A stretch of 23,006 bases of DNA from Bacteroidetes bacterium UBA6063 (GTDB taxonomy: Bacteria; Bacteroidota; Bacteroidia; NS11-12g; UBA9320). The DNA lies in contig DIYD01000003.1 of assembly GCA_002428905.1 (NCBI GenBank), forward strand, positions 817 to 23,822, given 5' to 3'. The position numbers and the translations under genes were made by a program. Shown here one piece after another: positions 1-7,500 of this stretch (positions are counted from its first letter, which is position 1; every line of letters starts with the position of its first letter). Below the pieces are notes generated by a model, which saw only the letters and a program-made list of their open reading frames with translations, was not told where the DNA came from and searched no databases.

Positions 1-1
1 A

Positions 2-15
2 GTCACAATAGTGAC
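2..15. repeat. Short inverted repeat
   Basis: GTCAC and GTGAC are separated by AATA, giving a 5-bp stem with a 4-base loop at the very left edge. It could be part of an operator or of a neighbouring gene's leader off the window. A stem this short could also be chance. Confidence 0.25.
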
Positions 16-64
16 AAGCCTTTCGGCAAAAGGGAATATGTAGGTAAATACCTGCCACGGTTGG

Positions 65-72
65 CAAAGGTA
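65..72 (-). promoter_or_regulatory. Possible -7 promoter element facing left out of the window
   Basis: On the minus strand this reads TACCTTTG, an exact fit to the Bacteroidota -7 consensus TAnnTTTG, followed by C as in the elements before the EEP gene and pyrF. I see no clear -33 TTTG at the usual distance and no minus-strand ATG between here and base 1, so any gene it serves begins outside the window. Confidence 0.35.
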
Positions 73-84
73 GGGTGGTTTTAT

Positions 85-116
85 AATGTGGAAATATGTA
101 AATGTGGAAATTAGCA
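85..116. repeat. Tandem 16-bp repeat
   Basis: Two adjacent 16-base units start with the same eleven bases, AATGTGGAAAT (85-100 and 101-116), and diverge at their ends. The second unit is also the first 16 bases of the large repeat copy A. It may be a slippage product at the edge of that element. Confidence 0.5.
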
Positions 117-268
117 AATTGAACAATTGGTTAATGTAGCAATGTATCAACTCCAACTCTCAGAATGGTACTAAAAGCATCGGTCTGAGCCCTAACAACG
201 ATTGAAAAAATCGATGTCACTTCGAGTGCTTTGCTGAAAGCAAAATGTATCGAGAAGCGGCGTCTTCA
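101..268. repeat. Intergenic repeat, copy A (~168 bp)
   Basis: This block aligns along its length with 378-545. The first 50 bases differ at about three positions and the last 48 at about four, while the middle is much more diverged. The conserved right part holds a hairpin, TTTGCT GAA AGCAAA (230-244), inside a longer imperfect stem that begins with GATG (213-216) and closes with CGTC (261-264, one G-T wobble). The two copies are in the same orientation, about 110 bp apart. No reading frame runs through it. It looks like a dispersed non-coding repeat of the REP or MITE type; the copy number in the genome is unknown. Confidence 0.75.
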
Positions 269-377
269 AGTCTCTGGGTTAGCATAATGGAGTTCACTCG
301 TATTGGGCGTGGTGGGTCAATTAACACCTTACACTTCCCTCCTTTAGGTGATCACTGCCATCGCAAGCCGGGTTTTC
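269..377. other. Spacer between the two repeat copies
   Basis: This is a 109-bp stretch between the two repeat copies. I found no gene, no clear hairpin and no promoter-like element in it. With the repeats on both sides, the whole interval 1-548 has no supportable coding region. Confidence 0.5.
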
Positions 378-545
378 AATGTGGAAATTAGAAAATTGAA
401 CAATTGGGCAATGTAGCAATGTATCAAGTGTTGTTCTCAGATTAGAACTAAAAGTAATGGCGTGAGTCTTAACAACGTCTATAAAAAAAGATGTCACTTC
501 GAGTGTTTTGCTGAAAGCAAAATGTATCGAGAAACGGCATCTTCG
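378..545. repeat. Intergenic repeat, copy B (~168 bp), abutting the esterase 3' end
   Basis: This is the second copy of the repeat at 101-268. Its hairpin is stronger than in copy A: TTTTGCT GAA AGCAAAA (506-522) has a seventh pair because one C is a T here, and the outer arms AAGATG (488-493) and CATCTT (538-543) pair perfectly. The changes between copies keep or improve pairing, which suggests the structure matters. Its right end lies 3 bp from the esterase stop codon. Confidence 0.75.
483..543 (-). terminator. Possible intrinsic terminator of the esterase gene, formed by repeat copy B
   Basis: Read on the minus strand just after the esterase stop, AAGATG pairs with CATCTT about 45 bases later, enclosing an inner stem AGCAAAA/TTTTGCT. 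The outer arm runs directly into seven Ts (complement of the As at 483-489). That is the layout of a rho-independent terminator, though the stem is long and has internal mismatches. Confidence 0.45.
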
Positions 546-548
546 TCT

Positions 549-2009
549 TTATTGTTTTACCACTATAACTTTCTGGGTTGTTGAACTGTTCGTGGTGCTA
601 AGCGTGAGATAATAAACGCCTTCGCTTATGTCATGAGACAATAGATCAATTACGACTCTACCCCCATTTTCATCAACTACCCGACGGAAGACCAATCTTC
701 CATCCAAGGCGTAACAGTCAACCTTATCACCAGCGCTGAATGCGCCCTTCACTAGAATTTGTCCGTCTACGTGCACCGGATTAGGATATATGGTGAGCCT
801 GTTAAATTGACCCGGTTTTACAACCGATGAATTACCACAATCCTCGACATAATTCGCCAAAAACGTAGCCATGTTGGTGGTTCTGAGCCAATAATTGTCG
901 ATGGCATGACCTACCACCGATGCATTGGCCAGTTGTTGGGCACAGTTGGCCGTGTTAGACGTTTTATCAAATTGATAATCCGGTGCATTACCTCCATCCG
1001 ACTTAATGCCGTCGATCATACGTTTAATTGCATTCGAACCATGAACGCGTGGTCGGTTAACAATTGCCTGGCAATTAAACGGAAACTGCTGGGCGCACGT
1101 ACTAAATCCACCATAAACCGAGCCAAAATTGTACGGAACAATCAGATCGTTGGGTTGGTGGAACAGATATAAAGCAGGTTGATGTTTCGAGCTCTCAAAA
1201 ATTGAATCGAACACCGCACCATAGAAGTTCCCTACGCCACGTATTGTGTATTTCTCAGTTACGTGTGTATTCAAATCACCTGAGAATTTACCCAGAGCCT
1301 TCCGGTCAAGTTGCATGCTATTGATGTTCGTGTCCAGCTGAAACTTCTGTATGCATTGTTGCTCGTACAAGCTATTTGGTGCACTAACCTTACCTAAGTC
1401 AGCAACCAAACTGTTTGTTATTTCTTTTTGATCGTCAATATATCCAACTCCTAATGAAATAAACCCGCCTGCACTGGTTCCGGCAACGAATACATTATTG
1501 GGATCCAGGTTGTAGGTTGTTTTCGCATCTACCAGGTAGCGAATGGCGCCATGCACATCCTGAATGGCCCGGTAGTACGCTCGATACCACTCGCTTGTAT
1601 CGGCCATATTTAGACAATCCCAACTTGTGACGTTGCAATGAATGCGTTTACTCGTCTGAAACATGCCCAGTCGATAGTTCACCGATGCTGTAACATAACC
1701 TCGCTTTGCAAACTCCGTGCGCATGCGACGTACGGCATTATCACTCTTATCGCCCGTATAAAATCCACCCCCATGCACCAGGATCATAAGCGGTCTGCCA
1801 CACACCGGAGGTGTATCGTTTGTTGGCACTGAAATATCCATATCTAGTGTGCGTTCATTCCCAGCAAAGTCGGTCGCTTTGCCGTATACCACATCCATCG
1901 ATGAGGATATGCTGTAAACCGTGTCGATGTAATTCTGACTGTATACACATGCGTTAATACCACATATGAACAAGGTGGTAACAAGGTGTTTGATGCATTT
2001 TAGTTTCAT
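549..2009 (-). CDS. Secreted alpha/beta-hydrolase (carboxylesterase-like) with T9SS sorting domain
   Basis: A predicted exported esterase of 486 residues. An N-terminal signal peptide probably ends near residue 25 (VYSQ before NYID). The hydrolase fold shows the oxyanion-hole motif HGGG (79-82) and the nucleophile elbow GTSAG with Ser179; Asp288 in PNDLIVPY and His368 in VGHAID are plausible triad partners. This pattern fits the BD-FAE/esterase-lipase group that hydrolyses carboxylic esters; the substrate is unknown. Residues ~405-486, starting RLTIYPNPV, form a type A C-terminal sorting domain, so the enzyme should cross the outer membrane by the type IX system. Several Cys residues may form disulfides. 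It starts 3 bp after the stop of the alkA-like gene, so the two are probably cotranscribed. Confidence 0.85.
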   Translation of the reverse strand: MKLKCIKHLVTTLFICGINACVYSQNYIDTVYSISSSMDVVYGKATDFAGNERTLDMDISVPTNDTPPVCGRPLMILVHGGGFYTGDKSDNAVRRMRTEFAKRGYVTASVNYRLGMFQTSKRIHCNVTSWDCLNMADTSEWYRAYYRAIQDVHGAIRYLVDAKTTYNLDPNNVFVAGTSAGGFISLGVGYIDDQKEITNSLVADLGKVSAPNSLYEQQCIQKFQLDTNINSMQLDRKALGKFSGDLNTHVTEKYTIRGVGNFYGAVFDSIFESSKHQPALYLFHQPNDLIVPYNFGSVYGGFSTCAQQFPFNCQAIVNRPRVHGSNAIKRMIDGIKSDGGNAPDYQFDKTSNTANCAQQLANASVVGHAIDNYWLRTTNMATFLANYVEDCGNSSVVKPGQFNRLTIYPNPVHVDGQILVKGAFSAGDKVDCYALDGRLVFRRVVDENGGRVVIDLLSHDISEGVYYLTLSTTNSSTTQKVIVVKQ

Positions 2010-2012
2010 GTT

Positions 2013-2630
2013 CTATTTGTTTGTGATGGATGCCCATAGGTATTTCGAAGCCAGACTGCGATAAGGCGCCCAGGCCTCAGCGATTCTATCAAGTTCTATT
2101 TTTAACGCTTTCTTTTCAAGCTTGAGGTTATACCAGTATTTCATCTTGGTTTGGATGCCCAAATCGTCAACCGGGAAAACATCCGGGCGATCCAATGGAA
2201 ACATCAATACCATTTGCACTGTCCATTTCCCAACACCAGAAATCTGCGTCAGAAGCCTAATAATTTCTTCATCGCTTAACGGCATTAAGCCCTCAATGGT
2301 AATATCGTTTTCAAGGGAAAACGCTGCAACATTTTTGAGGTATTTGAGCTTCTGGCGCGATAGTCCAATAGCCCGAAGCTTCTCGTCACCGGTTGCTAAA
2401 ACAGTATCGGCAATCGGTGCACCGTCAGGGAATAAATCGACGAAGCGATTCCAGATTACGTCGGCAACTTTTACAGAGAGTTGTTGTGAAACGATGGAAT
2501 TGAGTAAATACCGATAGGTGTCTATAACAGGCTCAGGTTCAACGACATGTACGGTATTGGCAATAACCTTTTTCAATACCGGATCCATATTCCTGAGTTT
2601 TATAACAATCTCGCTATACGGCAGTTCCAC
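2013..2630 (-). CDS. DNA-3-methyladenine glycosylase II, AlkA-like (HhH-GPD)
   Basis: A 205-residue base-excision repair glycosylase that should remove alkylated purines from DNA in the cytoplasm. It has the core of the HhH-GPD superfamily: SQQLSVKVA (48-56), the helix-hairpin-helix ISGVGKWTVQM (130-140), and FPVDDLGIQ (152-160), where Asp156 most likely matches the catalytic Asp of AlkA. The tail WAPYRSLASKYLW (187-199) is typical of AlkA. It lacks the N-terminal extra domain of E. coli AlkA (282 residues), as many bacterial homologues do. No iron-sulphur cysteine cluster is present, which argues against Nth or MutY. It is the first gene of a likely pair with the secreted esterase, an odd functional match that probably reflects shared transcription only. 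Confidence 0.9.
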   Translation of the reverse strand: MELPYSEIVIKLRNMDPVLKKVIANTVHVVEPEPVIDTYRYLLNSIVSQQLSVKVADVIWNRFVDLFPDGAPIADTVLATGDEKLRAIGLSRQKLKYLKNVAAFSLENDITIEGLMPLSDEEIIRLLTQISGVGKWTVQMVLMFPLDRPDVFPVDDLGIQTKMKYWYNLKLEKKALKIELDRIAEAWAPYRSLASKYLWASITNK

Positions 2631-2687
2631 GGAGTGAAGATAGGGAATTCCGTGTATTTCTGGTTAATTCGGTGATAACGGCGCGTC

Positions 2688-2754
2688 CATACCCATTGAG
2701 GTGTAAGCCCCAACTACCTTGTGCTTGACATTACACCTCAACGCGACGGGTATG
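2688..2754. repeat. Long inverted repeat between the lipoprotein and alkA-like genes
   Basis: The arm CATACCC + A + TTGAGGTGTAA (2688-2706) pairs with TTACACCTCAA (2731-2741) and, after a CGCGAC bulge, GGGTATG (2748-2754). That makes 18 paired positions around a 24-base loop. It lies after the lipoprotein stop and before the alkA-like start. There is no T-tract on the minus strand after it, so it is not a standard intrinsic terminator; it could block readthrough, bind a regulator, or be a palindromic repeat element. Confidence 0.7.
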
Positions 2755-2775
2755 ATACACGAGGACTACCTTCTT

Positions 2776-3987
2776 CTATACTCCAAAATCGTTTACGATA
2801 AAGGAAATAGGTTGATTGGTATAGGCATTCACGTCTGCAATAACATCGTCAATAATGGTGTGAAACTGTGGGTCGGTTGTGACCGTTTTTAGTTGATTCA
2901 AATACGCAATAATCGCATCGCGTTCTGTGTTTCCATAAAGCACGTTACCGCTGGTTGGATCATTTAATAGTGCACTGAGCAATGGAACTATGGTGTTGCT
3001 CCCCAAATTAAAACCATCCTGCGCCATTTGGATGCTTATACCCGTTTGAATCAATGTTGTTCCCATGTCGTAAAAGTCATCGATATACTTTCTACCCTTA
3101 TTCGATTTTACCAGAAAACTGTCTCTAAAATTGTAGAGCACAATATCATCTACGCTGCTTGCCACATTAAGCAACCCCGCGTTGATTAGCTGTTTCTCGA
3201 TTTCGTCTTTGGGGCAATCCTTACTAACGTCGTGATAACAACTCCACCGTTCACCACCGCCCTGTGACTCCTGTGCAAGGCACCATTCGCGATCGTGATT
3301 TACCGGACAAGGAGCACCACAAATCTTGTTCTGTCTTTTTCCAAGCTTTGCTGACGGGTATTGTTTTTGGAACTCTTCACTAAAGATTTTTCCTCGTTTA
3401 TATATCTCGGGAAGACTGTTCTCTTTAATCATAAGTAGCGAATGAACCTTAACCTCATAATTCTCAGTGAGATGCTTACTGATTTTGTGCAGATCGTTCG
3501 ACGTAAGAAATTTCACTTTCATTTCTAACGATTTTATGCCCTCCACTTGTCCTGAGGCATTTTTCAGAAATACCCGGGTCTCCAACACCTCGTTTTTCTT
3601 GTGATACAGAATGCAACCCAACGATTCGGAAATCTCAGGTAGTTTACTATCCAATTTTCCGGTGTTCTCTGTGAAATAGCCGAGACCAACGAGATTAATG
3701 TTGCTCTGTGCAACGTAATCGGCCATACCAAGCGATGAAATAACCGCGTTCATCTCCACCTCGCTTAATCTGTTCTGTGAAATGGATAGCGCATTGCGTT
3801 CCTTGTCTACATCATCAACGTCATAGTATACATCGAACGGAATGGTTTTCTCGCTAAAATCAAGACTGAAGTCCCCGCTCGGTTCAATAGGAATACATGA
3901 CTCACAGTTTGAAGAAGTCTTGTCGTTGCAACCAACGTAAAATGCTGAAGTTACACTAAGTAAAATTAGAAATAGATTGTTTCTCAT
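2776..3987 (-). CDS. Cysteine-rich lipoprotein of unknown function
   Basis: A 403-residue predicted lipoprotein. I chose the ATG at 3987 because it opens a signal sequence directly (MRNNLFLILL) with a lipobox-like end, YVGC, at Cys20; an in-frame ATG at 4023 would put twelve non-signal residues in front. The mature protein has two Cys just after the lipid anchor (NCESC) and a mid-protein cluster with spacing C-x3-C-x9-C-x12-C-x7-C, including GAPCPVNHDREWC, which suggests disulfides or metal binding outside the cytoplasm. The C-terminal third is rich in helices and hydroxylated residues without recognisable motifs. I do not recognise the family. Its start codon lies one base after the stop of a small upstream ORF, which suggests translational coupling if that ORF is real. 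Confidence 0.7.
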   Translation of the reverse strand: MRNNLFLILLSVTSAFYVGCNDKTSSNCESCIPIEPSGDFSLDFSEKTIPFDVYYDVDDVDKERNALSISQNRLSEVEMNAVISSLGMADYVAQSNINLVGLGYFTENTGKLDSKLPEISESLGCILYHKKNEVLETRVFLKNASGQVEGIKSLEMKVKFLTSNDLHKISKHLTENYEVKVHSLLMIKENSLPEIYKRGKIFSEEFQKQYPSAKLGKRQNKICGAPCPVNHDREWCLAQESQGGGERWSCYHDVSKDCPKDEIEKQLINAGLLNVASSVDDIVLYNFRDSFLVKSNKGRKYIDDFYDMGTTLIQTGISIQMAQDGFNLGSNTIVPLLSALLNDPTSGNVLYGNTERDAIIAYLNQLKTVTTDPQFHTIIDDVIADVNAYTNQPISFIVNDFGV

Positions 3988-3988
3988 G

Positions 3989-4210
3989 TTATATATTTTG
4001 AAAGTTGTGACACGCTGTTTCAAGGCTCTGCGCTTCCAAAAAGCCCTGAAATCCGTGCCCCAACCCGCTCAGTACATGAGTTGCTAATACCCGCTTTACT
4101 TCCTTAGCCGGTTCTGTCTTGACTAGACCAGCGTGTTGCATATTCCGGTTGGAGAACAACACCAATTGAAGTACATCCGAACGATTGAAGAATTGATTTT
4201 GGTTTTTCAT
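3989..4210 (-). CDS. Possible small ORF (73 aa) just upstream of the lipoprotein gene
   Basis: An ATG at 4210 opens 73 codons that end in TAA at 3989-3991, one base before the lipoprotein ATG. In-frame TTG codons just upstream could also start it. The product (MKNQNQFFNR... to ...ETACHNFQNI) is soluble-looking, has no signal peptide, no transmembrane segment and no motif I know. The stop-start spacing is what a coupled leader or small partner gene would show, and a purine-rich AAGG lies about 10 bases before the ATG. Against it: short length, no recognised homology, no promoter-like element found upstream. Confidence 0.35.
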   Translation of the reverse strand: MKNQNQFFNRSDVLQLVLFSNRNMQHAGLVKTEPAKEVKRVLATHVLSGLGHGFQGFLEAQSLETACHNFQNI

Positions 4211-4216
4211 CAACAA

Positions 4217-4492
4217 ATACCTTGGACTATATGCCAGGTATTACCGCACGAATGACCTATCCAGATCACTACATGGCGATTGATCTACGACATATAGGTT
4301 ACAAGGCCAAATATGCGAACGAAATATCGCCCAAAAATCTAGTTTCGTATTTACTTCGCTGACGGGCCAGAATACCTTTTAAGTGTGCCATTAAAGATGA
4401 CAACTGCAATACAACTGCTCACCAAAACATCTTAATGACGAACGACTTATCGTTGGTATTTCTGTATTTCTTCTGAAATACCTACGAGGTAT
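4217..4492. other. Gene-free interval with hairpins next to the terminator
   Basis: This holds no supportable gene. Most of 4217-4440 shows no structure that I can defend. At its right end, AACGA/TCGTT (4441-4454) forms a small hairpin and CGTTGGTATTTC (4451-4462) pairs with GAAATACCTACG (4475-4486) with one mismatch around a 12-base loop. Both lie downstream of the macroglobulin terminator on the minus strand, so they may be back-up terminators or 3'-end structure, or part of the leader of the next genes. Confidence 0.45.
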
Positions 4493-4516
4493 AAAAAAAG
4501 GGCTCCGTAGAGCCCC
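4493..4516 (-). terminator. Intrinsic terminator of the alpha-2-macroglobulin gene
   Basis: Read on the minus strand, GGGCTC, loop TACG, GAGCCC form a perfect 6-bp GC-rich stem with a stable tetraloop-like turn (4500-4515), followed by seven Ts (complement of 4493-4499). It starts about 25 bases after the stop codon of the 1827-residue gene. Confidence 0.9.
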
Positions 4517-4541
4517 TTTCTTATCGACAATTCAAGAATCA

Positions 4542-7500
4542 CTATTCCATAGCCATTTCACTACGTTGTTCAACTACTTCTACCCACCCGCCGGGTTGCG
4601 TAGCCAACACTGTGTGATCATACATGTTTTCTGCCTGAATAGTTGGTTGATAAAAGTACCCTTGATACGATGCCGTAAGCCTTACTTCAAATTTTCGTTC
4701 CTGGCCAGAACCAAGCCCAAAGTAGGTATACACCCGATCATCTCTAAAATCCTGGTGGTCATAACCAGACCCATTGCCCGACATACGAGTGTTCTCTATT
4801 TCCCACCCTACCGGAACCATGAACGATAGCGCCATCTCGGTTTGACGACCTTTAAGCGTGCCATTCTTCACCTTAACCACGGCTTTAAACTCGGTTCCTA
4901 CTTCCAGCTTAGAAGGATCAATCTTTTTACCATGGTAATCTTCATACTGTACACTGAGTTTAAGGTTGTTTTCTACCTTATTTGTGTCTGTCTGCATCGG
5001 CACATACGATTTTAATACGCGTACAAAAAGCATGGACTCGCCCTTGTTCTGTATGTTAATGGTATGGCTACCACGCTTACTGTTTTGCTTTAACCTGTTT
5101 TGCACCAGCACCTTACCGGTGTTTACCGACTGCCCTTTACCATCAACCGCCCATTTATAAGTCATCGGTTTATTACCTCCCTGGCTTTTATAGAAGCTGC
5201 ATACACTGATTAAACTGTAGGCCGTTTCCTGTGTACTCAGCCATCGGTTTGACGATAGATTCTCCGCAACTTCGCGTATAAGTCCGGCTGCTTTTACATC
5301 TTGTTTCATTAAGTTCAACGTCTCTAAAATCATCGCCTTATCTCTTAATGACGAGCCAAAGGTTGTACCATGTCGCGCATACTTAGGTGTCGTAATCTGT
5401 AAACCCTTTACAATCTGATCGGCTACCTCGGGCATACCAGCCATAGCATAAGCCGCGGCTAATCGCCATTGGGCAATGAACGATGTAGACTTATTCTCTC
5501 GCATTCGGTTCATTGAGGCCATATCGGTTCGGCCCGCAAGTACAAGTGTATATAGTCTGTATGCCTGAATATGATCGGCTGAAACACTGTTGCCCGGACT
5601 GAACTGTTTCGCTTTCAACTCCTGGTAATTCATCCAGTTGTTCAGGAAGTTCTGATTAACGTGGAAACCTTTTTGCTGGGCCAGTACCAGGAAGTGCCCT
5701 GCGTAATTGCTGCCCCATTCATTGCTTCCGTGGCCACCCGGCCAGTAACTCAAGCCACCATCGTTGCACTGAAACGAGTATAGTCTTCGAATAGCGGCCT
5801 GAATGTTTTCACCGGCTTCAAATTGTTGTTTCTCGGTTAAGCTTAACAAGTCCTCCAGAAATAGCTGCGCAAATACAGAACTAGTGGTTTGTTCTACGCA
5901 TCCATGTGGGTATTGTAGTAATTCGTCCAATCGGCTATGAAGGTTCAGCGGTGGCAACGTAGAAACTTCTAATACCGCTCCATTCGTACCATCTAAACCG
6001 CTTAGCTTCACCTTCACCTCCTGACTTTTACCTTTTTCCACCACATAGTCTTTTGTATCGTAAACCGTTGGATTAGGTGTACGAATGGCCAAGTCTGTTG
6101 TTTTTGTAGCTACTTCATCTCCAAATACGGCTTTCACCTTCACCTGTGTAATCCCAACCTGTTCGCGCACACGGGCTTTGAAGAAGATGGTTTCATCGCC
6201 GGGTTTGGCAAACTCAATTACCTTGCTGCTTGAGCCTTCCAATATCAGGTCGTCACCCAGGTCTACAGATACTTCAACTTTCTTTTGCCCATCGGTAATG
6301 GAGAATACCGTAACCGGAATTTTGATCCGTTCTCCCGGACTCAACACGCGTGGAAGCGTAGGCAATACCATGATCGGCTTCTTCACCTTTACCGACTTAT
6401 CGGTTTGCCCATAGGCGTCATGGTGCCGCGCGATTACCATCATACGCACGGCACCAATATAATCGCCCATTTTGATCTGATGCTTGGCTCTTTGCCCGGG
6501 TTTTAAATAAAAAGGACCTAAAAATTTCACGGCGGGCTTAAATCGATTTGCTTTATGAACAGACTCATCTACCGCTCCTGCTTCATCACCGCCTACACTT
6601 AATACGTTACCGTACTTCCCGGCGTAACCACCCATAACATCATCATACATATCCCAGGTTCGTACACCCAATCGCTGCTTTTGGTAGAAATGACCCCAAA
6701 GCTTCGGTGTTTTGAAATGTGTCAGATCAAGAAGTCCTTCGTCCACTACCGCCAACGTGTAGGTCATTGGTCTGCCTGACTTCTCGGCCACGTAAATCGT
6801 CTCGTTTCGGTCTGGTCGAATCTCATCGGCAACGGTTAGTTGCGGATAAAGGTGGCTTCGTTTATTCTCAACTTTGATCGGAAGGATACCGTACAGCCGA
6901 GCAGGTAGGTCATTATCCTTATTCTGATAGGTTTGCAGATACGTCACGTGCACATAAACATTCGGCGTCATGGTTGATGTTGTCTTAAATGTAAATTGGC
7001 ATTCGTCTTTGGTACCATTCACCCAAAACTTCTTCAGTACCGATGAACCATTTTCAACACATACCAGTGCCTTGCCTTTTTCCGATGAAGGAACCGTAAT
7101 CTTTACGGTTTCATTCACACCGTACGACTTCTTATCGCTGGTAAGCATAATGGTTTTGGCCTGTTTGGATTTGTTGCGGTTACCGCGTCTCCAGTAAGGC
7201 CAATCTACATAGAACACATGCGTTGATGTATGTTTTGATACCGGATCTTTTGCCACCATAATAAACCGACCCCAGTTTGGGTAGGGCAGTCTAAAACTAG
7301 ACTGTGCAGCACCCTCTGCCGAAGTTGTTACAACGGTATCTACTACCGGAAATAGGCTATTGGTTTGCATGTATGTTGACACGTCGCCGTGGTTATCCCA
7401 CCACCAGCGCCAGTCGATTTTGTACACTTTCACCTGTAGCTTTCGGCCGCTAAGTGTTTTGCCTTCGGCGTTTACATTGACCAGGTCAAAGCGGTGACGA

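Noticed and set aside
101..545. CRISPR-like repeat layout
   Set aside because: Only two long, diverged copies are present, with a ~109-bp spacer and no cas genes; CRISPR repeats are short and near identical.
3987..3989. Toxin-antitoxin pair (small ORF plus lipoprotein)
   Set aside because: The second product is an exported lipoprotein of 403 residues and the small protein shows no DNA-binding or toxin motif.
3988..4023. Longer N-terminus for the lipoprotein starting at 4023
   Set aside because: It would add twelve polar residues before a clean signal sequence with lipobox; the ATG at 3987 fits export.
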